Numbered from the stretch's first letter, positions 25,437 through 35,541 are shown. The stretch: DNA of 64,000 bases from Spirochaetota bacterium (GCA_016934935.1 JAFGRW010000024.1:1-64000); one strand, 5' to 3'. Numbers and translations: made by a program. Notes: a model not told the origin generated them from the sequence alone.

Positions 25437-26258
25437 TCACATAATCTCCATAGTGCCTCTAAAACGTGATATGGCAAAGGTCATTATCATAGCACCCTCC
25501 TTTTTGTCCAGATCGCCTGTAATTCTTTCGATTCCCTCGAAAATAGTTTCTTCCAGCTCATCGGGGATCAGAGCCAGTATGGTTTTGCTTTTGTTTTTAT
25601 CGTCGCGCATAAATCCAAGAAAGCTGGCAAACAGGGGTATGGCCGAAATGTATGATCCCATTCCTGCTGATTCGATAATTGACGCTCCCTTTACACCGTT
25701 TTCCACAAGGTGTTCAAGTACTGGATGCATAAACTCTTCATAATAGAGTATGATTATTATCATTTTCATTACAGCATTCGGATTTGTTCGCGCGTGTCCG
25801 GAAGAGTGACGGACTATTGTTTCGTAAATTATTTCAGCTGTTCTTGAAGACAAAATTTCACGTCTCATTGCTGATATCGAGAGCATGCGTGAAAATGAGG
25901 CGAGTATTTCGAGATGTTCATTAACCTTTTCGTCAGGAGCCAGAATGACACAGAAAATTCTTGTTTTTCGCCTGTCGAGTGAGTCGAAGTCAATACCTTT
26001 AGGCGATACTAAAACGAAAACAACAAAATCATCAAGATTCTTCAGGCGAGCGTGCGGTATTGCTATACCGTCTCCAAAACCTGTGGAACCCAGCTCTTCA
26101 CGTTCAATAATTCCGGATAATATTTCACTTTTAGAGATATTCTTGAAGTGTGCTGACTTTGAAGCTATAGATGCAATTTTGTCGAGTGCTGCTTCTTTGT
26201 TTTTGGCGGAAAAATCAACGCGGCAAAGGGATGTGTCCAATATATCCTTGAGTTCCAT
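25437..26258 (-). CDS. PTS EIIA (fructose/nitrogen type) fused to a PII-like domain
   Basis: A 273-residue protein. Residues 1-150 are an EIIA-2 domain with the phosphorylatable His69 in GDGIAIPHARL. Residues about 160-273 look like a PII/ferredoxin-fold domain (MIIIILYYEEFMHPVLEHL, a central GMGSYISAIPLF, then a helix and LDKKEGAMIMTF). I start at the ATG at 26258 because GGAGG lies seven bases upstream. The GTG at 26276 is only in frame. The gene begins 27 bp after a cation/proton antiporter, so it is probably a phosphorylation- or ligand-dependent control subunit for it (inference). Confidence 0.85.
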   Translation of the reverse strand: MELKDILDTSLCRVDFSAKNKEAALDKIASIASKSAHFKNISKSEILSGIIEREELGSTGFGDGIAIPHARLKNLDDFVVFVLVSPKGIDFDSLDRRKTRIFCVILAPDEKVNEHLEILASFSRMLSISAMRREILSSRTAEIIYETIVRHSSGHARTNPNAVMKMIIIILYYEEFMHPVLEHLVENGVKGASIIESAGMGSYISAIPLFASFLGFMRDDKNKSKTILALIPDELEETIFEGIERITGDLDKKEGAMIMTFAISRFRGTMEIM

Positions 26259-26285
26259 TATGTTCCTCCATTTCACTCTATCTTT

Positions 26286-27527
26286 TTACTCTTCCATACG
26301 GTTGCCTTTAATAATTGCGAATCTGGAAAGCACAGGACCGATTAATTCGTTTAAGAAAATTGAAATTAGCACAATATTCATCATGTTGTTAAACAGAATC
26401 TTTTCCGGGCTTCCCTCGGTTAAACGGGCAAGCATGGGTGATGTTTGGATAAGAAGAACAAAACCCAGAGCAATGCCGGCTTGTGACATCATACAAAGAC
26501 CCAGATAATCTCTTATGCTGGTTTCGGTTCGACCGATATGGCAACCGATCCATACCCCGGCATATTTACCAAAAAATCTTGAAGCAAAATAGACAAGAGC
26601 CAGCATTAGAATTCCCAGCTTGAAAAAAACACCGGGATCTATTTCGATACCGGCAATTATAAAAAAAAGTGCATATACCGGCGGCGTTAACGGCTCTATT
26701 AGTTTAAAAACCCGATGGTTACGTGAAGAGAGGTTGGCAAGTGTTGTGCCGGTTGTAATATTCAAAAGAAGCGGCGAGAAATGAAAAACAAGGGAAATTC
26801 CGGTTGTAATAAAAACAATACTTAAGGTTATTATAAGTATTTCATGCTCATTGTTGCTTTTGCCTGTAAATGTGTGAATAATGATTCCACTAATCAGACC
26901 GGTCAGAATTGAAAGAGCTATTTCGCTGAAAGAAGCTAAAATCATAAAAGAGCCGGGTGAGGATATGTCCAGATAATTTGTAACCAATGTGAAAGCCATA
27001 CCGAAAAGAATAACGCAGAAGGCATCTACAAGAACAACAGTGCCAAATAGGTAGTCTACAAATTTACCGTAGGCACGCAGGTGATGAACTTCGGCTACAA
27101 TAACGACCGGTGCTGTTGCGCATGCCGTAACTGCGAGTATTATTGTAAAAGGAAGTTGCATATCAAATATTAACAGGGCTCCGGTTACAAGCGAAAATGT
27201 TACTATAAACTGGAAAACTGTTATTAATATAATATGTTTTCCCATACGGCGCATTTTCTTTAAGGAAAACTCGCTTCCAATAGAAAGTGCAAGAAGACCA
27301 ATTGCCACCTCTGTAATAATGTGCAGGGACTCATTCATTTCGATAGAGATTATTCCAGTGGTAAATGAGTTAACAGCGACTCCGGCAATTATATAACTGG
27401 ATATTTCGGGAAGTTTGATTAATGCAGCCAGTTTACCTAAAAAATATCCTGTGAAAAGAAGAAAACCTATTGTGAAAAGAATATTGTGGGTAAGGTTTTC
27501 TCGCATATATTCGGCAATTTCGATCAT
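26286..27527 (-). CDS. Cation:proton antiporter, CPA2 (KefB/NapA-like)
   Basis: A 413-residue integral membrane protein with about 12 hydrophobic helices. Family features include GKLAALIKLPEISSYIIAG near the N-terminus, IGLLALSIGSEFSLKKM (about 91-107) and the TACATAPVVIVAEVHHLRAYG segment (about 133-153). There the usual Asp pair of the ion site is replaced by other residues. It lacks a TrkA-N domain, unlike KefB. It probably exchanges Na+ or K+ for H+ across the inner membrane. The EIIA-PII gene follows at once on the same strand. Confidence 0.87.
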   Translation of the reverse strand: MIEIAEYMRENLTHNILFTIGFLLFTGYFLGKLAALIKLPEISSYIIAGVAVNSFTTGIISIEMNESLHIITEVAIGLLALSIGSEFSLKKMRRMGKHIILITVFQFIVTFSLVTGALLIFDMQLPFTIILAVTACATAPVVIVAEVHHLRAYGKFVDYLFGTVVLVDAFCVILFGMAFTLVTNYLDISSPGSFMILASFSEIALSILTGLISGIIIHTFTGKSNNEHEILIITLSIVFITTGISLVFHFSPLLLNITTGTTLANLSSRNHRVFKLIEPLTPPVYALFFIIAGIEIDPGVFFKLGILMLALVYFASRFFGKYAGVWIGCHIGRTETSIRDYLGLCMMSQAGIALGFVLLIQTSPMLARLTEGSPEKILFNNMMNIVLISIFLNELIGPVLSRFAIIKGNRMEE

Positions 27528-27649
27528 TAAACCTGTCTCTATTCAGTCGAATTTTAGCGTGTATCAAAAGGGTTATGAAAAAGTTATCATAAAATAGCAG
27601 TAATTTTGTAATGGGTCAAGTAATTATGATAAGCTGTTGAATAAAGCTG

Positions 27650-29527
27650 TTAAATGACAATAGAAAGAATTTTGTCTTTGAAGTCCTGCATTCTATAAGG
27701 TTTTTGTATGTAATCACAAAATCCATAATTTTTATAGTTTTCTATTACGGGATCGTTTGAATAGCCGCTGGAAATAATAATTTTGGGGTCATTAACAAGA
27801 GTGTGTACTTCTTTAGCGGTTTCGACTCCTCCCATTCCGCCGATTATTGTAAGATCAAAGATAAAAATATCGGGTATGGTTTTGTTAATTATACATTTTT
27901 TAAGTATTTCGATGGCTTCTTCACCAGTAGATGTAATTATCGCTTTAATATTTATATGTTTACACATCTGTGATAAAACAATTTGTACGCCGATATCGTC
28001 TTCTAATATAAGAGCTGTTTTATTATCATATAATCTCGTTGTTTTTTCTTGCAGGTTTTCTGTTTTTTTCATTTTACTTGCAGGCAAGTAAATAATGAAT
28101 TCTGTGCCGCGATTATGTTCAGAAGTAACGCCAATATATCCGTTATGCTTTTCGATGATTGAATAGCAAATGGATAAACCGAGACCGTTGCCGTCACTTT
28201 TTGTAGTAAAGTAGGGATTAAATATTTTTTTTAAATCTTTTTTTGGGATAATTGGTCCACTGTTATGAAAAGTTATTTTTACAGCCTCATCGATTATTTT
28301 GCCGTTATCGGGTCTTGTAAAACCTGGAATATTTATACAGCGTATTGTTAAGGTTCCTGAACTTCGCATTGCTTGCTTGGCATTGATGACGATGTTTTGT
28401 ATTACCTGTGTTATTTGACCAGAGTCGGCGTTTAAGTTCCAGATATTATCAGGAATATCATAGGTAACTTTAATGGCGCTGCCGGATAAATGAAAAGAAA
28501 CAGTATCTGTCAGGATGCTTTTTGTGTCGGTTACTGCTTTAACAGGACCACCGCCTTTGGAAAAAGTGAGTAGTTGGTTTGTAAGTTTTCGAGCCTTGTA
28601 AGCGGCGTTTTCAATCTCAAAAAAAGACTTTTCTATCTGTTCCTGGTCAGGTTCTGTATATCGAAGCAATGATATGTTCCCTACTATAGTAGCCAGTGTA
28701 TTGTTAAAGTCGTGGGCAATTCCACCAGCCAGGATGCCTAAAGATTCAAGTTTTCTGGCCTTTTCAACTTCACGTGAACGATCCGCAAAAAATTTCATTA
28801 CTCCGATCATACTGAAAATAATGAAACAGGAAAGACCAATGCTGAAATAAGAAAAAATCCTTATAGAAAAGAGGCCTCCGGCAGCCAACTCTCTTGAAGC
28901 GACAAACATATCGGCTATTCCGGTAATGATAGCGATCGCGGCACCCATAAAGACAAGCTGAATATGTCTTTTTTTATGTTTTGAAAAAGATTCGATTGCC
29001 AGACAGACAATGGAAATCAGGGCTGTTAGAGCAATTATAAAATCCCTGATCTTGTAAAGAGGGCCGGCAATGCCGCGGCCTATGTTCCACAAAGCTGTAT
29101 ATTGTGATGGATGGTTTTTGATAAGTAAAAAATAGTCGGGATGCCAAAAAGCAATAATGATACATAAAAAAGAAAACAGCAGAGCAGAAAGTAAAGCAAA
29201 ACCTGTTATTTCCCTCTTTTTTGTAATACTGGTTACTTGCAGCACAAAATAAAGCATTGCCGGGATGAACAGTGTAACGGTTAAAGCCTGTAGACGATGA
29301 AAATAGTAGGCTGTTTCCGGATAATGAATCAATCCCAGAATGATTACGGAGGCTTCAAAAGCCGTTAGGGATGTGCCAAGAATTCCCAGAATAGCCGTTG
29401 AAAGGTAGAGTGTCTCTTTAGAGGTTAGATAAACATACAGAGAGAGAATGGTTCCGACAAAAATCATTCCTGAGCAAAAAACAAGAAGTGTTGAAGGAAT
29501 TAGCGCAGATAGCAGTTCACTGTTCAT
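27650..29527 (-). CDS. Membrane-bound hybrid histidine kinase
   Basis: A 625-residue sensor. The first roughly 245 residues form seven hydrophobic helices of the 7TM sensor type. Then come HisKA with LGILAGGIAHDFNNTLATI (about 257-275, phospho-His in AHDFNN), HATPase with NIVINAKQAM, GNGLGLSICYSI, and a C-terminal receiver (about 505-625) with FIFDLTIIGGMGG and the Lys-Pro of IQKPYR. Its stop lies 122 bp upstream of the antiporter start on the same strand. The signal and target are unknown. Confidence 0.92.
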   Translation of the reverse strand: MNSELLSALIPSTLLVFCSGMIFVGTILSLYVYLTSKETLYLSTAILGILGTSLTAFEASVIILGLIHYPETAYYFHRLQALTVTLFIPAMLYFVLQVTSITKKREITGFALLSALLFSFLCIIIAFWHPDYFLLIKNHPSQYTALWNIGRGIAGPLYKIRDFIIALTALISIVCLAIESFSKHKKRHIQLVFMGAAIAIITGIADMFVASRELAAGGLFSIRIFSYFSIGLSCFIIFSMIGVMKFFADRSREVEKARKLESLGILAGGIAHDFNNTLATIVGNISLLRYTEPDQEQIEKSFFEIENAAYKARKLTNQLLTFSKGGGPVKAVTDTKSILTDTVSFHLSGSAIKVTYDIPDNIWNLNADSGQITQVIQNIVINAKQAMRSSGTLTIRCINIPGFTRPDNGKIIDEAVKITFHNSGPIIPKKDLKKIFNPYFTTKSDGNGLGLSICYSIIEKHNGYIGVTSEHNRGTEFIIYLPASKMKKTENLQEKTTRLYDNKTALILEDDIGVQIVLSQMCKHINIKAIITSTGEEAIEILKKCIINKTIPDIFIFDLTIIGGMGGVETAKEVHTLVNDPKIIISSGYSNDPVIENYKNYGFCDYIQKPYRMQDFKDKILSIVI

Positions 29528-29694
29528 TACCTGATCCTGTATATAATCATATTAATAAATATAGATCAATACGGCATGTTGTCAAATGTAAATTATGGCA
29601 TATAAGAACTTTACGGGATCGCCGGTTTGAACATGATTTTATTAAGTTTAAATTATGCGGTTAGTATGTGCAGCTTTATGATAAAAGGATTTGG

Positions 29695-29724
29695 TTGACA
29701 GATAATTCAGCTATGAGGTAAATT
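29695..29724 (+). promoter_or_regulatory. Candidate promoter of the tldD-tldE operon
   Basis: TTGACA at 29695-29700, an 18-base spacer and TAAATT at 29719-29724 give a plausible housekeeping promoter 35 bp before the GTG start of tldD. Confidence 0.5.
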
Positions 29725-29758
29725 TCTTAAATATAATTAAAGCTGACCGGAGGAGAAT

Positions 29759-31141
29759 GTGGTAGATGAAGCGAGTATAAGCTCACTTAAAGGGCTGGTT
29801 GACAGTGCCGGCAGTGATTACGCGGAGATTCGCATTTCCGAGATAGACAAAACGATTTTCTCCCTTAGAGGTGATAGTGTGGAGACAGTTTCGTCGGGAA
29901 TTTCTTTAGCGGGTTCGGTCCGGATATTCGACCGGGGGAACTGGACTTTTGTGTCGTTTAATTCCATTGATGATGTGCGTAATCATTTATTAAGAGCCAA
30001 AGAGTTATCCTCAAAATTGCCGGCTCAAAAGAAAGGCATAAAAAAACAGGCAAAGCCTGTTAGCATAAGGAAAAAAAGTTCTCCTGTTATAGATTGTACC
30101 GGGATTACCACTGAAGAGAAATTTGCCCTTTGTAATGAATACAACAATATTCTTAAAGGCTCTCCTCGTGTACAGACTACACGTACCATGTACCGTGATG
30201 CAAAATCCAGAGATATTTACGTTAATAGTGAAGGCTCTGATATGTATTATGAAAAATTACATTGTGGTGTCTCTCTTTCGGCAATAGCTAAAGAGGGTAA
30301 CGAGATACAGACCTACCAGGAGTCTTTTGCCGGTTATGGAGGGTTTGAGCTTGTTAATAACAGACATGCTGAGGCCGAGAAGGTAATTGCAGTGGCGTTA
30401 GAGCTTTTGGAAGCACAGCCGATTGAAGGCGGCAAGTATTCTGTAATAACCGACCCCCGCCTTACCGGAGTATTCATACATGAAGCATTTGGACACCTGT
30501 CAGAAGCTGATTTTGTATATGAGAACAACCGAATGAAGGATCTTATGAAACTGGGAACGGTTTTCGGGCCGCAATTTTTGAATGTTGTTGATGACGGTTC
30601 AATTGAAGATGCTGTCGGTTATATCCCCCTGGATGATGAGGGAGTCGAACCGCGTAAAAATTATCTGATAAAAAACGGTGAACTGTGCGGTCGTCTTCAC
30701 TCCCGTGAAACCGCGGGCCTGATGAATGAAGAGCTGACAGGTAATGCCAGAGCAATTTCGGCCATGGCGCAACCTATTGTACGAATGACCAATACCTATA
30801 TTGATAATGGAAAAAATACAAAAGACGAGCTTTTTGAAGCGATCGGTGACGGAGTTTATGCTGTTAATGCTTTTGGAGGACAGACAAATCTGGAGATGTT
30901 TACCTTCTCTTCGGCATACGGTCGAATTATCAAAGACGGAAAACCGGGAAAAATGGTGAAAAATGTGATGCTTTCGGGTAATGTTTTTGATACTCTGAAA
31001 AATATCAGAATGGCCGCGAATGATATGCAGCTATTTGGAGGATTGGGAGGCTGCGGAAAAGGTGGACAGGGGCCTTTGCCTGTATCTTTTGGCGGACCGC
31101 ACCTGCTAATTGACAATGTGCTTATCGGAGGTAACCAGTGA
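29759..31141 (+). CDS. tldD: TldD, metalloprotease subunit
   Basis: The catalytic half of the TldD/TldE complex, which degrades unfolded peptides and in other bacteria matures some modified peptides. The 460-residue protein has the metal motif HEAFGH (about residues 240-245) followed by LSEADFVYENN. The C-terminus contains NVMLSGNVFDTLKNI and a Gly-rich GGLGGCGKGGQG stretch. The start is a GTG placed after GGAGGAGAAT. The stop overlaps the start of tldE (GTGA), so the two are translationally coupled. Confidence 0.95.
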   Translation: MVDEASISSLKGLVDSAGSDYAEIRISEIDKTIFSLRGDSVETVSSGISLAGSVRIFDRGNWTFVSFNSIDDVRNHLLRAKELSSKLPAQKKGIKKQAKPVSIRKKSSPVIDCTGITTEEKFALCNEYNNILKGSPRVQTTRTMYRDAKSRDIYVNSEGSDMYYEKLHCGVSLSAIAKEGNEIQTYQESFAGYGGFELVNNRHAEAEKVIAVALELLEAQPIEGGKYSVITDPRLTGVFIHEAFGHLSEADFVYENNRMKDLMKLGTVFGPQFLNVVDDGSIEDAVGYIPLDDEGVEPRKNYLIKNGELCGRLHSRETAGLMNEELTGNARAISAMAQPIVRMTNTYIDNGKNTKDELFEAIGDGVYAVNAFGGQTNLEMFTFSSAYGRIIKDGKPGKMVKNVMLSGNVFDTLKNIRMAANDMQLFGGLGGCGKGGQGPLPVSFGGPHLLIDNVLIGGNQ

Positions 31142-32430
31142 AAGGATTGAACGTTGATTATTTGAATTCAAAATGCCGCTGGTATGATATAATTGAGGTT
31201 GAAAGCCGGTCTACTCCTGTACAGTTTAAAAATAATAAACTTTACAGTATAAGGGAAAGCTCCAGCAGCGGTTTGGGACTTCGTGTAAACAGTGGCGGCA
31301 AAACAGGAATTACTTATACAAATGATACAAAGAGTGTGAATCAGCTTACGGAGCGCGCGGTTGCTCTGGCAGCGTACGGAGATAAAGAAGATTTTGAGCT
31401 TCCAGACGGGAATACAGAATATCAGGAACCTGTGCGCCCGGGTAAGATTGAGTTTTGTGTTGATAGTGAAATTGAAAAAGGAAAAGCTGTAATCGCAACG
31501 ATTGAAGAGAAATATCCGGATGCCGAGATTAATCTGAGTATTACGTCGGGAAGTCATGGATCGGTTCTGAGAAATTCGAACGGTCTTGTTTACCGTGACG
31601 AATCTTTTTCGTATTCAGCTTCGTGTTCGGTAACTCTTGTTTTGGACGACGGAACCCGGATCGAGACAGGAACAAGCAAAGTTGCTTATAATCCGGAACC
31701 CCTTAACGGTTTTTCGGAAGAGATAGTGTCGATTATCGATATGAGTCTGAAAACAGCGACTCTTTCAAGCGGCCGGATACCGATGATTTTGACACCAAGA
31801 GCACTTCGCTCAATATTGAGTATTCTTATGGGAGGATTATCGGCGGAACAGATATATCGTAAGGTTTCTCCATATGAGAATAAGATAGGCAACTCTATTT
31901 TTAATAAGGCGTTCACTCTTTTTGATGATCCTTTGATGAAGGATTCTCCTTATAGTTACGGCTGCGATGACGAAGGTGTAGCTTCTGAAAAGAGAGCTCT
32001 TGTCGAGAAAGGTACAGTAAACGGTTTTATCGCAGATCTGAAGTTTGCCTCGCTTATGGGAGTGCAGCCTACAGGTCACTCCTCACGAAGCTATGCTTCC
32101 AAGCCGGGAGCATCTTTCTCCAATATCGAAATTGCGCCTGGAGATAGTTCTTATGAAGAGATAATAAAAGAGTGTACGACTGCAATAGTGGTTAATCAGT
32201 TTCTGGGTTTGGGGCAGTCGAATACGTATAAAGGTGATTTTAGTGCAAATGTTGATCTGGGGTTTTTGGTAAAAAACGGAGAGGTGGTTGGTCGTTTAAA
32301 GGATTGCATGGTAAGTGGTAATGTTTTTGATCTTTTTGCCGGTGATATCCGGGTATCATCGGATGTAAAAGAGATACCCGGTGCAAAATTACCCTATATT
32401 TTATTTGATGGAGTAAATTTTACCGGCTGA
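31138..32430 (+). CDS. tldE: TldE/PmbA, partner of TldD
   Basis: A 430-residue homologue of TldD that lacks the HExxxH metal motif and forms the non-catalytic half of the heterodimer. Diagnostic segments are LRVNSGGKTGITYTND near residue 50, the ILTPRALRSILSIL stretch (about 221-234) and the C-terminal FLGLGQSNTYKGDFSANVDLG region. GTG start, with GGAGG eight bases upstream and overlapping the tldD stop. No precursor peptide gene for this pair is evident nearby. Confidence 0.93.
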   Translation: MKGLNVDYLNSKCRWYDIIEVESRSTPVQFKNNKLYSIRESSSSGLGLRVNSGGKTGITYTNDTKSVNQLTERAVALAAYGDKEDFELPDGNTEYQEPVRPGKIEFCVDSEIEKGKAVIATIEEKYPDAEINLSITSGSHGSVLRNSNGLVYRDESFSYSASCSVTLVLDDGTRIETGTSKVAYNPEPLNGFSEEIVSIIDMSLKTATLSSGRIPMILTPRALRSILSILMGGLSAEQIYRKVSPYENKIGNSIFNKAFTLFDDPLMKDSPYSYGCDDEGVASEKRALVEKGTVNGFIADLKFASLMGVQPTGHSSRSYASKPGASFSNIEIAPGDSSYEEIIKECTTAIVVNQFLGLGQSNTYKGDFSANVDLGFLVKNGEVVGRLKDCMVSGNVFDLFAGDIRVSSDVKEIPGAKLPYILFDGVNFTG

Positions 32431-32450
32431 TCTTTGCCAGGAAAAGCCGT

Positions 32451-33287
32451 TTATTCAAAAACAATCGTTTTGTTTCCGTTTACCATAACCCGGTCTTCGA
32501 AGACCAGAGCCAAAGCTCTTGAAAGGACAATCTTTTCAACATCACGTCCCTTGCGGGCCATCTCTTCCGCAGAATTTGTGTGGTTTACGGAGACAACATC
32601 CTGGGCTATTATAGGCCCTTCGTCCAGTTCATGATTTACAAAATGTGCTGTTGCTCCAATAATTTTAACACCACGTTTAAATGCCTGCTTATAGGGGTTT
32701 GCTCCAATAAATGCCGGTAAAAAAGAGTGATGAATATTTATGATCCGATTTGGATAGAGAGAGGTAAACGCCGGTGTTAAAATTCTCATATATTTGGCCA
32801 GTACGATATATTCCGGACTATACTGGTTTACCTGCTTGATTACCATCTCTTCGTGCTCTTCACGACTGAGGTTTTCATGAGAGATATAATGAAAGGGAAT
32901 GTTCATTCTTTCAGACAACTCTCGTAAATTCTGATGATTGCTGATTATAGCGAGAATGTTGGCGTCAAGGTCACCAAAAGCATGTCTTATAAGAACATCT
33001 CCCAAACAGTGATGCTCTTTGGTGACCATAACGATAATGTTTTTCTTACGCTTTCCTGTCAGGTTAATGATTGAGTTTTTCGGCAATAGAGTACTCAAAT
33101 CAGAGTAGAGTTTGCCGGAATCAAAAAGGCCGGTAAACTCGGTTCTCATAAAAAAATGATTTTGATCCTTCTCTACAAATTCATCATTTTCGAGAATATT
33201 AACCCCGTGGTTTGCTAATACGCCTGTAATTTTATTAACAAGCCCGACATTGTCGGTACAGTCAATTAATAGCCGGTGAGTATTCAT
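32451..33287 (-). CDS. purU: Formyltetrahydrofolate deformylase
   Basis: Hydrolyses 10-formyl-tetrahydrofolate to formate and tetrahydrofolate, balancing one-carbon pools. The 278-residue protein has an N-terminal ACT domain (TDNVGLVNKITGVLANHGVN, about 10-29) and a C-terminal formyltransferase fold. The catalytic triad Asn-His-Asp is visible in INIHHSFLPAFIGANPY and TAHFVNHELDEGPI. Its ATG overlaps the stop of the upstream lipoprotein gene by 4 bp. Confidence 0.95.
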   Translation of the reverse strand: MNTHRLLIDCTDNVGLVNKITGVLANHGVNILENDEFVEKDQNHFFMRTEFTGLFDSGKLYSDLSTLLPKNSIINLTGKRKKNIIVMVTKEHHCLGDVLIRHAFGDLDANILAIISNHQNLRELSERMNIPFHYISHENLSREEHEEMVIKQVNQYSPEYIVLAKYMRILTPAFTSLYPNRIINIHHSFLPAFIGANPYKQAFKRGVKIIGATAHFVNHELDEGPIIAQDVVSVNHTNSAEEMARKGRDVEKIVLSRALALVFEDRVMVNGNKTIVFE

Positions 33288-34321
33288 CTTGTCGGACTTC
33301 CCTGTGCTTTTTGAATTTCTCTTTGAAGCTCCTTGTCCCTTGTTGGAAAAATCATAGTTTCATTTTGCCAGTTGCGGGTTTTTGGAAAATACTGCGCAGC
33401 AAGACCCAAACTTTTATAAGAGGGCAGAATTCTGGTAAAACCTTCATTGTCAGTAACTTCTATTTCGTCACTTTTTACGCTGAAGGAAACACTGTTAAGC
33501 ACAAGGCGGGTGTAAAGAGCTTTATTTGTTCTGGATGAGATATTGCGTGTTACATGAGAGCTGTACAGAACCACAGTATAAGTATAGTCTTTGTCAAATA
33601 GATAAATCAAACGGTTTTTTTTATCAACAACTACCTGTGAAAAGTTGGTTAAGGCTATAACTCGACCCGAGTTCATGTGCGGAGTAACCATTGCCAGCAT
33701 CATTTTGAGTTTAATCGGGTGCATGACTCTCTCTTTCAATTTCTCCATTTCGGCGTTTGCTTTCTTGCGTTCGGCAGCACTCATCTTCGGGCGTCCTTTG
33801 TTGTAGGTTCTTGTAAGCGCGTTAAATGTTGTTCCTTTTGGATAAGATGAGCGTGCATAGCCAAAATTGCTGTGGTCGGTATCCATTTTTTCGGGTGTAG
33901 AAATAGCAGTTGTTAATTCGGTGTCCTCTTCAGTAGACAGCTCATCAGTTTTAACTACAGGAACAATTCTATAATAAAGCTTAAGACCTTTTTCCGTGTT
34001 GATGTCTTCCCAGGTTGAACCGGAAGCTTCTGCAATTTTTTTATATGGAGAATCAAATTTATCGGCTCGGTAAATATGATAAATAATTTCTTCGGTAACT
34101 TCGGGATCGGCTTCCCAGCTAAGTACAATTTTGTCGGCATGTTCGCCCTTTGATATATTAAGCAATTCAAATTTTTCGAACTCGTTTTCAGTTTCAGGTT
34201 CTTCTGAATCTGGTTCTATAGCTGTTGGTTCTTCAATTGTTTTTTTTGGTAGCAAAGTTGAACATGACGAAATATAGAACATTGATGCAATCAGTATCGT
34301 GATTAGAATAAGATGTTTCAT
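33284..34321 (-). CDS. Fn3-domain lipoprotein
   Basis: A 345-residue exported lipoprotein with lipobox YISSC (Cys about residue 20). A Glu/Pro-rich linker follows, then a fibronectin type III-like domain (about 52-140, with IVLSWEADPE and YHIYRADKFD). The remaining 200 residues include a Lys/Arg-rich helix (about 170-205) and a beta-rich end. No enzyme motif is seen. It overlaps purU by ATGA, so an envelope protein and a folate enzyme share a transcript, an odd pairing. Confidence 0.75.
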   Translation of the reverse strand: MKHLILITILIASMFYISSCSTLLPKKTIEEPTAIEPDSEEPETENEFEKFELLNISKGEHADKIVLSWEADPEVTEEIIYHIYRADKFDSPYKKIAEASGSTWEDINTEKGLKLYYRIVPVVKTDELSTEEDTELTTAISTPEKMDTDHSNFGYARSSYPKGTTFNALTRTYNKGRPKMSAAERKKANAEMEKLKERVMHPIKLKMMLAMVTPHMNSGRVIALTNFSQVVVDKKNRLIYLFDKDYTYTVVLYSSHVTRNISSRTNKALYTRLVLNSVSFSVKSDEIEVTDNEGFTRILPSYKSLGLAAQYFPKTRNWQNETMIFPTRDKELQREIQKAQGSPTR

Positions 34322-34488
34322 AAAGCCTCCATTTTTATAATTGTGATGCGACTATTTCTATAGTGAATATGTGCTGCAAATCAAGTATTTTGTTAAAAAA
34401 ATATGGTATATCAGATAATTTGAGTTTGAAAACGTATAAATTTACTATTAAATTAAAATCATATCATAATCAGTAGGCTTTGCCAAAG

Positions 34489-35241
34489 TTAATTTAGAAT
34501 AATAATGTCTCTCTTTGTTACAGGCGAAACCACAATAAGAGAGGCAATGCCGCCCATGCCGTCATACGCAGTATCGCTATTATAGATATCAGGAGACCAA
34601 TTGCCATCAATTATAAATTTGTATCTATATTTTCCTTCGGGAAGATTGATTTTTGTACGCCAAATATTGTTTTCGTCTTTTACAAGAGGATTATTCTCGG
34701 GATTCCAGTTGTTAAAATCTCCCGCGATAGAAATATATGACGCTTCACGATTATAGGTTCTAAATTCTACATAGTCAATACCGTTTTTTCTTATGAAACG
34801 GTATGTTACGGTCTTGTCTTCCGGTGAAGAAGCCGGATATGCTATTGAAAGAAAAGATCCACTGCCATCATCAATTGCCTCCGGATTTTCCGGATCAGAT
34901 ATCCATATGCCGTCTACAAGAAATTTGTATCGCAAAGCTGCTTCCGAAGTGTACTCGGACAAAAAATAGTACCAGATTCCGTTTGCCCCTTTTTTCATAG
35001 GTCTTGGTGTCCATTGACTGAAGTCGCCGGCAATTAAAACAGATTTGGAGTTACGGCTGTCATAAGTAAAAAGAATCCCGGTTTCGGTACTTCTATTGCG
35101 TACAATATGCGGAATGATTTTAATCTCATAGGGTGCCTGGGCTTTTGTCAGGGTTTTAAAAGAGTACTCGTGAACTGTAACCTGAGCCGATAGCACAATC
35201 GTATGCAGAAAAAGTAAACTGAGAAGGATGTAAAACCTCAT
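34489..35241 (-). CDS. Exported protein with two glycogen-binding (CBM48-like) modules
   Basis: A 250-residue protein from the ATG at 35241 (GAGG about eight bases upstream). The first 20 or so residues form a signal peptide ending near SAQ. Two similar modules follow: VLIAGDFSQWTPRPM...LRYKFLVDGIW and ISIAGDFNNWNPENN...YRYKFIIDGNW. These are the AMPK/CBM48 E-set fold that binds alpha-glucans or acts as an accessory domain. No catalytic domain is attached. It probably sits in the periplasm or outer membrane. Its role is unknown. Confidence 0.85.
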   Translation of the reverse strand: MRFYILLSLLFLHTIVLSAQVTVHEYSFKTLTKAQAPYEIKIIPHIVRNRSTETGILFTYDSRNSKSVLIAGDFSQWTPRPMKKGANGIWYYFLSEYTSEAALRYKFLVDGIWISDPENPEAIDDGSGSFLSIAYPASSPEDKTVTYRFIRKNGIDYVEFRTYNREASYISIAGDFNNWNPENNPLVKDENNIWRTKINLPEGKYRYKFIIDGNWSPDIYNSDTAYDGMGGIASLIVVSPVTKRDIIILN

Positions 35242-35541
35242 TGAGACCTCTTTTAGGCATGTTAATATCAAATTTTAAGTTGATCTACCTATATTTTCGT
35301 AGAAACATGTAAAACTATTGATTAAAAAAAGAGTTTTGCAGATTTAAAGCGAATTATAAAGAATTAAGTTTCATTCAGTAGTCAGGTAAAGTTACCGATA
35401 ATTAAAAAGGTATTGATTTTTATAGTATGGATATTATATCTGATTATGTCGCTTGTAATTCTTCATATTGAACGAATACTGGTTAATTATCAACAAAATG
35501 GATGATTATGCTGATGTACAAAATAGTAGTTCGGGTAGTTA
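35242..35541. other. Divergent promoter region
   Basis: These 300 AT-rich bases separate the minus-strand glycogen-binding-module gene from the plus-strand TPR gene. Apart from scattered A/T runs I see no repeat, hairpin or open frame worth naming. Confidence 0.5.
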
